Notes: generated by a model not told the origin, from the sequence alone. 64,000 nt of DNA from Sulfurovum sp. (GCA_030949725.1 JAUZSE010000003.1:19822-83821), one strand, 5' to 3'. Counted from the stretch's first letter, positions 56,330-64,000 are shown. Program-made: numbers and translations.

Positions 56330-57292
56330 ATGTCCACCTTAATCACATATTCAGATAAGTTTGATGAGCTTAAAGCACAGGTTCGTGAAGCTGGCTTGCT
56401 GGAACGTGCGCCTATTAGAGGTACCGTAGAGATGCTTGCTGTTCTTATTTGTATCATCACCGCACTTGTTACTGCACCTTCATGGAACCCACTATTGCTC
56501 GGTCTATTTTTAACCCTGCTCTTTACACGTTCTGTTTTTGTTTCCCATGATCTTCTTCATACACAATATTTCAAAAGCAAGTCCTTAGCCAAAAAACTTT
56601 CTTACCCTTTTTCAGCCCTCATACTTTCAAATTCATCTTCTTGGTGGGACAATAAACACAATATCAACCACCACACCTACTGCAATATAGTAGAGAAAGA
56701 TGAAGATATTCTTGCGCTTGATGGTGCATTTACCCCAAACAAAGGCAACAGTCCATTCATCAAAAAGTATAAATATTTTATATTTTGGGGGGCTATGTTT
56801 TTCATGTTCCCTGCTTTTATCGCCCAATCCTACCATTTTGTAATCAAAAAGAAACTCTGGGGTGAACTTACGCTCATGCTCTTACATTGGCCCCTTATAT
56901 GGGGTACACTATTCTATCAAATAGGTGCAGGAGATACACTCATTGTTGCATTAACATTAAGTTTTGTAGTCTCTCCTTGGTTAGCTTTTGGTTTTATCAC
57001 CAATCACCTTGGATGTGAAACGTTTACAGAGGAACAATCAAAAGATTTCTCTTGGATGGAATTACAAATGAGAGGAAGCCGTTCTTTAAAAGGTGGCTTT
57101 TTAGTACATTGGTTCTATGGTGGACTCAATACACAAATAGAACACCATCTTTTCCCCAAAGCACCCCGTTTCCATCTTTTAAAGGTACAAAAGATTACAA
57201 GGGATTTTGCAAAAAAGCATAATATCCCTTACTTTGAAACCACACCCATAGGAGCCTATATACAAATCAATGATGCCATTAAGGAGTATTAG
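56330..57292 (+). CDS. Membrane fatty acid desaturase
   Basis: A 320-residue acyl-lipid/acyl-CoA desaturase. The three His boxes are HDLLH (about residue 69), HNINHH (about 107) and QIEHH near 265, the last with Gln as in front-end and linoleoyl-type desaturases. Four hydrophobic helices lie between. It would introduce double bonds for membrane fluidity, useful in cold habitats. It is a single gene with its own promoter and converges on the VF530 gene (14-base overlap). Confidence 0.88.
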   Translation: MSTLITYSDKFDELKAQVREAGLLERAPIRGTVEMLAVLICIITALVTAPSWNPLLLGLFLTLLFTRSVFVSHDLLHTQYFKSKSLAKKLSYPFSALILSNSSSWWDNKHNINHHTYCNIVEKDEDILALDGAFTPNKGNSPFIKKYKYFIFWGAMFFMFPAFIAQSYHFVIKKKLWGELTLMLLHWPLIWGTLFYQIGAGDTLIVALTLSFVVSPWLAFGFITNHLGCETFTEEQSKDFSWMELQMRGSRSLKGGFLVHWFYGGLNTQIEHHLFPKAPRFHLLKVQKITRDFAKKHNIPYFETTPIGAYIQINDAIKEY

Positions 57293-57530
57293 ACTCTTCG
57301 TCATTTTGCTTCGTAATCATCGCAATATACAAAGCCTCTACCTTGGTTCTAGCCCAAGGTGTCTTTCGTAAAAACTTCAAACAAGAATTGATACTAGGAT
57401 CATAGTTAAAACAATTTATATGTACCAACTGTCCTAAAAGTTCCCAACCGTAACGTGCCTCTAAAGCTTCAAGTAATTCTTTCAGTTTAACCCCATGCAT
57501 GGGATTATTTTTATGTTCATCATTTGTCAT
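57279..57530 (-). CDS. VF530-family (DUF2132) DNA-binding protein
   Basis: An 83-residue protein reading NPMHGVKLKELLEALEARYGWELLGQLVHINCFNYDPSINSCLKFLRKTPWARTKVEALYI. N-P-L-H-G-x-x-L-x-x-x-L and C-F-x-x-x-P-S-x-x-S-S-L-K-F-L-R-K-T-P-W-A-R are the family signature. Members fold as a small helical DNA-binding domain; their biological task is unclear. Confidence 0.9.
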   Translation of the reverse strand: MTNDEHKNNPMHGVKLKELLEALEARYGWELLGQLVHINCFNYDPSINSCLKFLRKTPWARTKVEALYIAMITKQNDEESNTP

Positions 57531-57554
57531 GTGACATCATAGCATCTTATATGA

Positions 57555-57560
57555 TATAAT
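57555..57560 (+). promoter_or_regulatory. -10 element of smpB promoter
   Basis: TATAAT 20 bases before ATG 57580, with AAAAAAGGA as ribosome-binding site at 57565-57573. The spacing is short, so the transcript would have a very short leader. Confidence 0.4.
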
Positions 57561-57579
57561 TCTATAAAAAAGGACTTCT

Positions 57580-58044
57580 ATGGCTATCAATATCGTTGCC
57601 CAAAACAAAAAAGCCCGACATGATTATGAAATACTTGAAAAGTTTGAAGCAGGTATTGTACTTGCTGGTTCTGAAGTCAAAGCACTACGTGCCAAACGTG
57701 CCAACCTAGCAGATGCGTTTTGTCGCTTCATACAAGGTGAGTTACACATCATGAACGCCCACATAGCACATCTAGAAACCACCAACATAAACTATACTCC
57801 AGACACAAGAACGCCTAGAAAACTTCTCCTACATAAGAAACAGCTCGAAAAACTTCATGTAAAAGTACACAAAGACGGCTTAACCATCGTTCCACTCATG
57901 ATCTACTTCAATGAACGTAACTTTGCAAAAGTAAGTATCGCCCTTGCAAAAGGAAAACAACTCCATGACAAACGTGCAGACATGAAAGCAAAAACACTTG
58001 ACCGCGAAGCACGCACGGCTATGAAAAATAGGAGTTATGAGTAA
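57580..58044 (+). CDS. smpB: SsrA-binding protein SmpB
   Basis: SmpB guides tmRNA to stalled ribosomes. The 154-residue protein has NKKARHDYEILEKFEAGIVLAGSEVKALRAKRANLADAF, RTPRKLLLHKKQLEKL, IVPLMIYFNERNFAKV and the tail GKQLHDKRADMKAKTLDREARTAMK. Length is normal. No tmRNA gene is seen in the window. Confidence 0.95.
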   Translation: MAINIVAQNKKARHDYEILEKFEAGIVLAGSEVKALRAKRANLADAFCRFIQGELHIMNAHIAHLETTNINYTPDTRTPRKLLLHKKQLEKLHVKVHKDGLTIVPLMIYFNERNFAKVSIALAKGKQLHDKRADMKAKTLDREARTAMKNRSYE

Positions 58045-58087
58045 AAGGGAGAGAGAAAGTGTCAAAAGATTTCATTAGGCTACTCCT

Positions 58088-58206
58088 CTAAGACCGTGAA
58101 AGAACTTATATATTTTTTGTAGGGTGCATTTTAATGCACCTTAATTATAATAAATATTGTTTTTAAGGTGCAATAAATTGACACCCTACAGTTCTTTCAC
58201 AGTCTC
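58088..58206. repeat. REP/MITE-like imperfect palindrome
   Basis: Left arm AGACCGTGAAAGAACT...TGTAGGGTGCATTTTAATGCACCTTAA and right arm TTAAGGTGCAATAAATTGACACCCTACAGTTCTTTCACAGTCT pair along most of their length. GTAGGGTGCATTTTAATGCACC is itself a short palindrome of the kind found in dispersed REP-like repeats. The block fills the gap between smpB and the Rpn genes. It could fold into a long hairpin and end smpB transcription. Confidence 0.7.
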
Positions 58207-58239
58207 CTCTGCATAAGAACGAAAAAAATAACCTTATGC

Positions 58240-58245
58240 TATAAT
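58240..58245 (+). promoter_or_regulatory. Extended -10 of rpn copy 1
   Basis: TATGCTATAAT lies 38 bases before ATG 58283. The same promoter sequence is repeated at 59175 for the second copy. Confidence 0.5.
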
Positions 58246-58282
58246 CACCCCACTAAACATCATAAAACAAAAAAGGTCAAAT

Positions 58283-59179
58283 ATGTGCCAAGTATCAAAA
58301 TACATCAACCCATTTACAGACTTTGGATTCAAAAAGATATTTGGAGATCCTAATAGTACCGAATTACTCAAAAGTCTTCTTAACGATATTTTGAAGTTTG
58401 AGGGAAAAGATAAGATCAAAAAGATTACCTTTAAAAATGGTGAACTACTTCCTGAAGCTCCTGAAGAAAGAAAAGCCATTATAGACATGATGTGTGAAGA
58501 TGAAAAAGGCAATCAATTTATAGTAGAACTACAAAAAGTATCTCAAGAACATTTTCAAAGTAGAGCCTTATATTATACTTCCTTTCCCATACAACAACAA
58601 GGCATTAAAGGAGGATGGAACTTTGAGCTTACCCCTGTGTATTTTGTAGGACTGCTTAATTTTGAGATAGATAGATTTAAAGATAGTCCAGAATACTTAC
58701 ACCACGGTATGATAATAGATAAATATACCAAAAAAACAATGTACGATAAACTCAATATGGTTTACCTAGAGATACCAAAACTCAAAAAGACCAAAGAAGA
58801 GCTATCTAGTCACTTAGAGTGGTGGATGTATGTTTTTCAAAATCTTAATCTCATGACAGACATACCCAAAGAACTTCAAAACGATGTCATCAAAAATGCC
58901 TTTAGTAAAGCAGAGTTTGCTTCTATGCCTAAAAACCAACAAGAGAATTATCATAAGAATTTAAAGACGTATAGGGATTTGGTCAATAGTTTTGATTTTG
59001 CTGTGAAGAGTGGGCATGAGGATGGGATGGTACAAGGTATGAAGGCAGGTGCAAATGAAGAGAGGACAAAAATAGCCAAAAATCTTTTGGATGCCAATAT
59101 GGACTTAGATTTTATTTCCAAAACTACAGGTTTGAGTTTGAAAGAGATAGCGAGTCTACAACGTAAACCTATGCTATAA
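58283..59179 (+). CDS. Rpn-family PD-(D/E)XK nuclease, copy 1
   Basis: A 298-residue member of the Rpn family (recombination-promoting nuclease, formerly PDDEXK transposase). It starts KYINPFTDFGFKKIFGDPNSTELLKSLLNDIL. The nuclease motif is ERKAIIDMMCEDEKGNQFIVELQK (D...E-x-Q). The tail after GHEDGM is VQGMKAGANEERTKIAKNLLDANMDLDFISKTTGLSLKEI. Apart from the tail and a few bases it equals copy 2. Tails of this family vary and may set oligomerisation. Its stop (ATGCTATAATC) overlaps the promoter of copy 2. Confidence 0.88.
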   Translation: MCQVSKYINPFTDFGFKKIFGDPNSTELLKSLLNDILKFEGKDKIKKITFKNGELLPEAPEERKAIIDMMCEDEKGNQFIVELQKVSQEHFQSRALYYTSFPIQQQGIKGGWNFELTPVYFVGLLNFEIDRFKDSPEYLHHGMIIDKYTKKTMYDKLNMVYLEIPKLKKTKEELSSHLEWWMYVFQNLNLMTDIPKELQNDVIKNAFSKAEFASMPKNQQENYHKNLKTYRDLVNSFDFAVKSGHEDGMVQGMKAGANEERTKIAKNLLDANMDLDFISKTTGLSLKEIASLQRKPML

Positions 59180-59180
59180 T
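59175..59180 (+). promoter_or_regulatory. Extended -10 of rpn copy 2, inside the end of copy 1
   Basis: TATGCTATAAT is the same promoter as at 58240, here embedding the stop codon of the first rpn gene. Confidence 0.5.
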
Positions 59181-59217
59181 CACCCCACTAAACATCATAA
59201 AACAAAAAAGGTCAAAT

Positions 59218-60132
59218 ATGTGCCAAGTATCAAAATACATCAACCCATTTACAGACTTTGGATTCAAAAAGATATTTGGAGATCCTAATAGTACCGAGTT
59301 ACTCAAAAGTCTTCTTAACGATATTTTGAAGTTTGAGGGAAAAGATAAGATCAAAAAGATTACCTTTAAAAATGGTGAACTACTTCCTGAAGCTCCTGAA
59401 GAAAGAAAAGCCATTATAGACATGATGTGTGAAGATGAAAAAGGCAATCAATTTATAGTAGAACTACAAAAAGTATCTCAAGAACATTTTCAAAGTAGAG
59501 CCTTATATTATACTTCTTTCCCTATCCAACAACAAGGCATTAAAGGAGGATGGAACTTTGAGCTTACCCCTGTGTATTTTGTAGGACTGCTTAATTTTGA
59601 GATAGATAGATTTAAAGATAGTCCAGAATACTTACACCACGGTATGATAATAGATAAATATACCAAAAAAACAATGTACGATAAACTCAATATGGTTTAC
59701 CTAGAGATACCAAAACTCAAAAAGACCAAAGAAGAGCTATCTAGTCACTTAGAGTGGTGGATGTATGTTTTTCAAAATCTTAATCTCATGACAGACATAC
59801 CCAAAGAACTTCAAAACGATGTCATCAAAAATGCCTTTAGTAAAGCAGAGTTTGCCTCTATGCCTAAAAATCAACAAGAGAATTATCATAAGAATTTAAA
59901 GACGTATAGGGATTTGGTCAATAGTTTTGATTTTGCTGTGAAGAGTGGGCATGAGGATGGGATGAAAGTTGGGATGAAAGTTGGGATGCGAGATGGAAGG
60001 ATACAGGGTAAACGAGAGGGAATCAAAGAAGGGACAATAAAAATTGCCAAAAACCTTTTAGATGTTCTGGATAATGAGACTATATCATTAAAAACAGGAT
60101 TATCCGTAGATGAGATTGAATCGTTTAGGTGA
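59218..60132 (+). CDS. Rpn-family PD-(D/E)XK nuclease, copy 2
   Basis: A 304-residue second copy with an identical first 240 residues, including the same D-E-x-Q nuclease motif. The tail differs: KVGMKVGMRDGRIQGKREGIKEGTIKIAKNLLDVLDNETISLKTGLSVDEI. It includes two direct copies of AAAGTTGGGATG. The offset between the copies is 935 bases from 58235 to 59170 onward. Tandem Rpn genes with diverged ends suggest tail exchange. Confidence 0.88.
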   Translation: MCQVSKYINPFTDFGFKKIFGDPNSTELLKSLLNDILKFEGKDKIKKITFKNGELLPEAPEERKAIIDMMCEDEKGNQFIVELQKVSQEHFQSRALYYTSFPIQQQGIKGGWNFELTPVYFVGLLNFEIDRFKDSPEYLHHGMIIDKYTKKTMYDKLNMVYLEIPKLKKTKEELSSHLEWWMYVFQNLNLMTDIPKELQNDVIKNAFSKAEFASMPKNQQENYHKNLKTYRDLVNSFDFAVKSGHEDGMKVGMKVGMRDGRIQGKREGIKEGTIKIAKNLLDVLDNETISLKTGLSVDEIESFR

Positions 60133-60152
60133 TAGCTCACGTGGAAGTTAGA

Positions 60153-61070
60153 TTATATTCGCTTCTTCCTCTTTGCTTTTAATTTCTCTCGTGAAGAAAT
60201 ATAGGTTTTTATTTTTATGCCTTTCTTTTCACGTTTTTTCAAAAGTTTTATATGGCTATTTGGATTAAATGCTCTTTCTTCTCGAAGTCGTTTCCATTTA
60301 GACACTTTTTTGTACCCTGTAAATTTATAGATTGCTCTTTGTATTCCTTTACGTAACCATTGTAAAAAACTTTTGACAGGAATATGAAATACTTTTTCCA
60401 GAAAAAACTCTATCCATCTAAAAAATGTACTAAAGAAGGTAGAAATTTTAGCTAAAGTTTTTGCCAATAAAGGTATCTTTTCCATCCATGACAACAACCA
60501 TGTAAAAATAACAACTTCAACAATAGGGGCAATCCAACTTCCCCATAGATAATCTGTGAAAAAATAAACAATCGCAGTACCTGCTTTTAAAAATATAGCC
60601 AATAAAAAAGACCAAAATTTCGCAATAAATACCTTCATAGCAAGCATGCCACCCATAAATTTTCCCACAAAACCTAAAGAGCCTAAAAATATAAATACAG
60701 CTATAATTTGTTTAACAATAGGAAAATTCTTAAAATTCTTTTTGATATAGACAACCAAATGTTTAATATCATCAGAAATATGATCCAAGAGATGCAACTT
60801 AAAATTACGTGTGATAACTTTTTCTATAAGGTAACGTTTCCCTAAACCCGCAGCAGAAAGAAAAGCAATTTTTTTGATAAAAAGTATCAAAACAAATTTA
60901 CCTTTTACAAGAAAAAAAGCTGTCAAAAGCACTAAAATATTTTCTTTTAAAAAATAAAAGAGATTATGTGCTGGTTCTAGTATAAAATTACGACTCTCTT
61001 CTATAGTAAAAAGAACAATAAGAGCCAAAACAATCAAAGGTAAGACCCAAATAAGGATTCTATTTTTCAT
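60153..61070 (-). CDS. Multi-pass membrane protein with strongly basic tail
   Basis: A 305-residue protein, family not recognised. It has an N-terminal helix (ILIWVLPLIVLALIVLFTI), further hydrophobic helices near 40-75, 120-175 and 180-195, then an amphipathic region rich in Trp and Phe. The last 65 residues are very basic (KKREKKGIKIKTYISSREKLKAKRKKRI). A tail of this charge could bind nucleic acid or phospholipid. It follows the next gene by 7 bases, so they are cotranscribed. Confidence 0.65.
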   Translation of the reverse strand: MKNRILIWVLPLIVLALIVLFTIEESRNFILEPAHNLFYFLKENILVLLTAFFLVKGKFVLILFIKKIAFLSAAGLGKRYLIEKVITRNFKLHLLDHISDDIKHLVVYIKKNFKNFPIVKQIIAVFIFLGSLGFVGKFMGGMLAMKVFIAKFWSFLLAIFLKAGTAIVYFFTDYLWGSWIAPIVEVVIFTWLLSWMEKIPLLAKTLAKISTFFSTFFRWIEFFLEKVFHIPVKSFLQWLRKGIQRAIYKFTGYKKVSKWKRLREERAFNPNSHIKLLKKREKKGIKIKTYISSREKLKAKRKKRI

Positions 61071-61077
61071 CGTGTAT

Positions 61078-61653
61078 CTATGATTTTAAGGAACGTTTTA
61101 GTACGGTATAAAGATGTTTAATTTTGTCCATAAAAGGACTTTCTCCCGAAAAGTACTTTGTTTTAAACGCTAGCACATAGGCTTTTACACTTGTCTTTAT
61201 CTTATTTACACCTTCCATCGTCTTGACATACATGTCACGAGACTTCAACCAATCAATGCCTTTCATAATCCAATCATAGATCCATTTAAACCACCCAAAC
61301 TGCATAAGCTTATCTTCTGTAACTCTAAACAACCAAAAGGTAAATGCTGCTATAGGTATCTTGGAGATATATAAAGTCAAACCTAACACAGCTTGCCCCG
61401 AAACAAATAACATCCCTGCATATATACCAAAGGCTTCCACAATCACGAGTAAGACAACAAAGATCACCAAAATTATAAAAGGATTCACATCTTGCAACTT
61501 AGCCTCTAACTTTTGAAGCATCTTCAAAGAATGAATAAACGTATAAACAGGCTTTGCGATACCTTCCCAAATCAATTCTTCAAAGATGATATAGAGTATC
61601 ACAAGGATAAGTTGAAAGAGCAAGATGATTTTGTTTTTAATCGTAGTAAGCAT
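61078..61653 (-). CDS. Membrane protein, partner of the basic-tail protein
   Basis: A 191-residue protein with three or four hydrophobic helices (IILLFQLILVILYIIF, NPFIILVIFVVLLVIVEAFGIYAGMLF, AVLGLTLYISKIPIAAFTFWLF) and a helical cytosolic end. I do not recognise the family, but the pattern recalls small inner-membrane proteins with an FAD/NPF turn. It is upstream of the basic-tail membrane protein in a two-gene operon. Confidence 0.6.
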   Translation of the reverse strand: MLTTIKNKIILLFQLILVILYIIFEELIWEGIAKPVYTFIHSLKMLQKLEAKLQDVNPFIILVIFVVLLVIVEAFGIYAGMLFVSGQAVLGLTLYISKIPIAAFTFWLFRVTEDKLMQFGWFKWIYDWIMKGIDWLKSRDMYVKTMEGVNKIKTSVKAYVLAFKTKYFSGESPFMDKIKHLYTVLKRSLKS

Positions 61654-61737
61654 AGTAATATCCTAAATAAATGTTAAAATAAGAATCTCTAATAGTAAAT
61701 TTAGAAAATAGATTATTCCGTTTTAGTTTGCTTTAGA

Positions 61738-61812
61738 TTTGGAGGGAGTGAGGAAGGAGCTTACGTCAGTAAGTGACTGAGTTGCCCCTTCAAAGATGAA
61801 GTAAAATAAGAC
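61738..61812. terminator. Imperfect hairpin after rplS
   Basis: GAAGGAGCTTACGTCAGTAAGTGACTGAGTTGCCCCTTC can fold on itself (GAAGG/CCTTC, GC/GC, TCAGT/ACTGA) in the gap downstream of rplS. It may be the terminator of the ribosomal operon, or a dispersed repeat. The rest of 61654-61819 has no gene I can support. Confidence 0.45.
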
Positions 61813-61819
61813 GAAAGAA

Positions 61820-62179
61820 CTATTTTCTACGGAGTTCTTTGATACGTGCTGCTTTACCTTTGAGTTCTCTAAGATAGAACAATTTAGCTCTTCTAATTCT
61901 ACCACGTCTAAGTACTTCAATGCTTTCGATTGAGTCTGAGTAAAGTGGGAAAATTCTTTCAACACCCACAGAGTTAGCACCCATTTTTCTTACCATAAAT
62001 GTTCTGCCAGTTCCCTGACCTCTAATAGCAATACAAAGACCTTCAAAGTTTTGTACTCTGATTTTTTCACCTTCTTTAATGCTTACCGCTACTCTTAAAG
62101 TATCGCCTGCTCTAAATGTTGGTACATTTCTGTTTTCTAACTGTGCTTCTTCGAAGCTTTCAATATATTTATTTCTCAT
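61820..62179 (-). CDS. rplS: 50S ribosomal protein L19
   Basis: A 119-residue L19. [72 protein letters not shown] are invariant family stretches. It overlaps trmD by four bases (ATGA), the last gene of the conserved rpsP-khpA-rimM-trmD-rplS operon. Confidence 0.97.
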   Translation of the reverse strand: MRNKYIESFEEAQLENRNVPTFRAGDTLRVAVSIKEGEKIRVQNFEGLCIAIRGQGTGRTFMVRKMGANSVGVERIFPLYSDSIESIEVLRRGRIRRAKLFYLRELKGKAARIKELRRK

Positions 62180-62874
62180 TGTGTTATACCTTTTTTGTAT
62201 AAGTCTGGACGAAAATACTTTGTTTTACACAAAGCCATCCCTCTTTTTAAGTCCGTGATTTTACTATGATTACCCTTTAAAAACTCTGAAACTACTTCAT
62301 TATTCTCATAATTTGTTGGTTTCGTAAAAGAAGGTGCTTCCAACAATGACTCTTCAAAGCTCTCTATGCTTAAAGAATCACTGTTACCGAGTACTGCTTC
62401 AACATTACGGGAGACGGCATCACAGACCACCATACTTGCCAATTCACCACCTGTGAGTATAAAATCTCCTATAGAAAACAATTCATTGGCATGTTTTTCT
62501 ATCACACGTTCATCTATGCCTTCATATCGACCCGATACAAAGACTATATGCTCTTTTTGGGCTAAACGTTTTGCATCATTTTGCGTAAAAGGTTTCCCAA
62601 CAGGAGATAAAAATACCACATGTGCATTTTTTGATGTTTCTTTAATCTTCTGGAGTGTATCCATTAAAGGTTGGGGTGTCATCAGCATTCCTGCTCCACC
62701 ACCTATCATGGGTGCATCCACCTTATTGTGCCTATCTCTAGTGAAATCACGCGGATTATAAAAATCTATAAAGATCTTCTCATCTTCAATCGCACGTTTT
62801 AAAATACTTTCTGAAAAGTATCCTTTGATAAGATTAGGAAAAAGGGTAACAAAAGTGAATTTCATAAAACTCAA
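62176..62874 (-). CDS. trmD: tRNA (guanine-37-N1)-methyltransferase
   Basis: TrmD methylates G37 of tRNAs and is essential for frame maintenance. The 232-residue protein has [56 protein letters not shown] and [13 protein letters not shown], the trefoil-knot SAM site. The internal ATG at 62865 (MKFTF) is an alternative start, but 62874 gives the usual ATGA overlap with rimM. Confidence 0.97.
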   Translation of the reverse strand: MSFMKFTFVTLFPNLIKGYFSESILKRAIEDEKIFIDFYNPRDFTRDRHNKVDAPMIGGGAGMLMTPQPLMDTLQKIKETSKNAHVVFLSPVGKPFTQNDAKRLAQKEHIVFVSGRYEGIDERVIEKHANELFSIGDFILTGGELASMVVCDAVSRNVEAVLGNSDSLSIESFEESLLEAPSFTKPTNYENNEVVSEFLKGNHSKITDLKRGMALCKTKYFRPDLYKKGITQ

Positions 62875-63398
62875 CTGGCTTCTAAAATGTCTTTTGCATC
62901 TTGGGTATACACTATTTTTTCTTTCGTATCTACTTTAACTACGTAACGGTCTATGTAAGGAAGTAAAAAGTTTTTAGGAAGTCCAGATTCAACCAAATTA
63001 CTATTAGTAATCACTGAGAGGTAATCTGTATCACCCATACGGTGAATATCGTCTACTACACCAAGTACTTCATCATCCTGCTTAACCATACAAGTAATGA
63101 CATCAAACCAAAAGTGTTGCCCCTCTTTGAGGTCGCAATTTTCTTTTGTTTGTGATTCATTTGCAAAGAGTTTAGTATTGGTCAGTTTTTTTGCTGAATC
63201 AATACTTTCGTATCCTCTAAATTTTACAATACTACGTGTAAAATTAATATCCGCGATGGTTAAATCACCACGATTACTTTTATAGGTATTGCCAATTTTA
63301 AACTGTTCTGGGAAATCTGTGTGAAAATGAAATTTAAGGTCGCCCCAAAGTCCAATAGTTCGCCCTATTTGAGCGATGAGTGCGTCATCATTAGCCAT
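62871..63398 (-). CDS. rimM: Ribosome maturation factor RimM
   Basis: A 175-residue RimM that assists 30S head assembly by binding S19. [27 protein letters not shown] is the N-terminal beta-barrel opening and [20 protein letters not shown] the PRC-barrel end. The position between khpA and trmD is the standard order. The start is 7 bases after khpA. Confidence 0.92.
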   Translation of the reverse strand: MANDDALIAQIGRTIGLWGDLKFHFHTDFPEQFKIGNTYKSNRGDLTIADINFTRSIVKFRGYESIDSAKKLTNTKLFANESQTKENCDLKEGQHFWFDVITCMVKQDDEVLGVVDDIHRMGDTDYLSVITNSNLVESGLPKNFLLPYIDRYVVKVDTKEKIVYTQDAKDILEAS

Positions 63399-63404
63399 AA
63401 AGTA

Positions 63405-63647
63405 TTACTCAGAAGCTTTTACGTTAACACGGTAGTTTTTACCACCTTTGGCTTTACAGCCAGAAATGACTGTTTTGATAGAATTTATCATTCTGCCTTC
63501 TTTACCGATAAGCTTACCTATATCTTCACTGTTTGCAAAGATAATAATCTCATCGAAGTTCTCATCAACCTCTGATATCTCTATAGAAATATCTTCAGGA
63601 TTGTTTACCAAAAGCTTGGTATATGAGAGTAAGAAGTCTTTAACCAT
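63405..63647 (-). CDS. khpA: KH-domain RNA-binding protein KhpA
   Basis: An 80-residue protein beginning [20 protein letters not shown] and holding the KH signature [19 protein letters not shown] (G-x-x-G) before the end. The track fuses it to S16 because of a frame shift. Its own ATG overlaps the S16 stop (TAATG), which is the normal arrangement. Confidence 0.9.
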   Translation of the reverse strand: MVKDFLLSYTKLLVNNPEDISIEISEVDENFDEIIIFANSEDIGKLIGKEGRMINSIKTVISGCKAKGGKNYRVNVKASE

Positions 63648-63884
63648 TACGCGTTTTTCTTGCCTGCAAGTCTTGTAACTGTTGAGAACCATTTGCGCAC
63701 CAACACTTAACCAGTAGTTCAGTCTTTCCATGTCAAGTGTAAGCTCTTTGTTTACAGATACTGGGTTATAATGACCAATTGCTTCAATCCAACCACCATC
63801 TCTTCTTTTTCTGCTGTCTGTTACTACGATTCTATAAAATGGTTTCTTTTTTCTACCCATTCTTGTCATTCTGATCATTGTCAT
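63647..63884 (-). CDS. rpsP: 30S ribosomal protein S16 (C-terminal frameshift)
   Basis: S16 begins [40 protein letters not shown] and continues to YWLSVGAQ. There the open frame shifts (near 63690, at GCAAATGG) and runs into KhpA as [13 protein letters not shown]. The next frame reads [12 protein letters not shown] and stops at 63647, exactly the S16 ending. A one-base indel therefore creates a false S16-KhpA fusion of 159 residues. ACAAGGATACAAT upstream is the ribosome-binding site. The stretch to 64000 holds no gene I can name. Confidence 0.93.
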
Positions 63885-64000
63885 ATTGTATCCTTGTGTT
63901 TTTCATTTAGTGCAATGCTAACCCGAGGAAGAGCTATACATTCTGAAATAAAGTACTGACAACTGCTTTTTAATGACTAAAACACTCATCAACACTTCAT

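Larger units (their letters stand above)
58235..60000. repeat. Tandem duplication around the rpn genes (935-bp period)
   Basis: The segment from TATGCTATAATCACC through GAGGATGGGATG (58235-59030) recurs at 59170-59965 with a handful of silent changes (GAATTACTC/GAGTTACTC; CCCATACAA/CCTATCCAA). Past that point the copies share only patches. Confidence 0.88.

Noticed and set aside
61723-61980. Minus-strand 85-aa ORF overlapping rplS
   Set aside because: It reads rplS in another frame and has no ribosome-binding site; only its tail covers the hairpin block.
1-64000. CRISPR arrays, tRNA, rRNA or tmRNA genes
   Set aside because: I saw no spaced direct repeats and no tRNA-like cloverleaf with CCA or T-loop sequence in the short gaps. 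A covariance-model scan would be needed to exclude an unusual RNA.
63885-64000. ffh C-terminus upstream of rpsP
   Set aside because: ffh often precedes rpsP in this group, but none of the minus-strand frames here reads like the Ffh M-domain end; they stop early.

Overview
The window is AT-rich bacterial chromosome from a member of the Campylobacterota (Epsilonproteobacteria). The gene families and order (rpsP-khpA-rimM-trmD-rplS, truB/ispE/smpB, yajC-secD-secF, futalosine-pathway mqnE, and lnt next to yajC) suggest a Sulfurovum- or Sulfurimonas-like organism. This placement is an inference from gene content and protein style; no rRNA gene is present.

Layout. 1-10.7 kb, mostly minus strand: a DUF58/MoxR pair, a two-component system, mfd, folC, an LptE-like lipoprotein and leuS. 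10.7-17.4 kb: dnaX, siroheme genes, a RelE/Phd toxin-antitoxin pair, a phosphoribosyltransferase, and an AAA ATPase plus TOPRIM-like pair that resembles a defence system. 17.4-30.2 kb: mqnE, glnD, glmS, a DUF4143-type ATPase, a tandemly duplicated secD/secF segment with an in-frame SecF-SecD chimera, yajC and lnt. 30.2-41.3 kb is an accessory island: a REC/REC/helical/HTH/WYL multidomain regulator, a second toxin-antitoxin pair, a small receiver-like gene and an ankyrin-repeat gene. The last two are each split by a copy of the same ISAzo13-like element. The island ends with a Gly/Ala-rich peptide and an SPFH/zinc-ribbon pair. 41.4-50.2 kb: CYTH-CHAD protein, yidD, pyrC, cysK, a class IV aminotransferase, an SspB-like protein, a LysR regulator, uvrD/pcrA and truB. 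50.3-54.2 kb: a signalling module of three roadblock/LC7-like proteins around a large hybrid histidine kinase. 54.4-64 kb: ispE, a SPOR-like/Hpt-like membrane protein, a desaturase, a VF530 protein, smpB, a REP-like palindrome, a tandem pair of Rpn nucleases, two membrane proteins and the rplS-trmD-rimM-khpA-rpsP operon.

Data quality matters here. At least ten otherwise intact genes (DUF58, mfd, folC, leuS, the AAA ATPase, the DUF4143 ATPase, lnt, the hybrid kinase, rpsP, the ankyrin gene and the transposase) are broken by single-base shifts, many of them in or beside homopolymers. Two nearly identical IS copies carry 6 and 8 T where the reading frame needs 7. I therefore read most of these breaks as probable base-calling indels and annotate the genes over their full extent, stating where each shift lies.

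The most interesting material is (i) the IS-riddled ankyrin / receiver-like / REC-WYL locus, (ii) the ATPase-TOPRIM pair, (iii) the LC7-hybrid-kinase module at the position where csrA usually sits, (iv) the secDF duplication and (v) the tandem Rpn genes with divergent tails.
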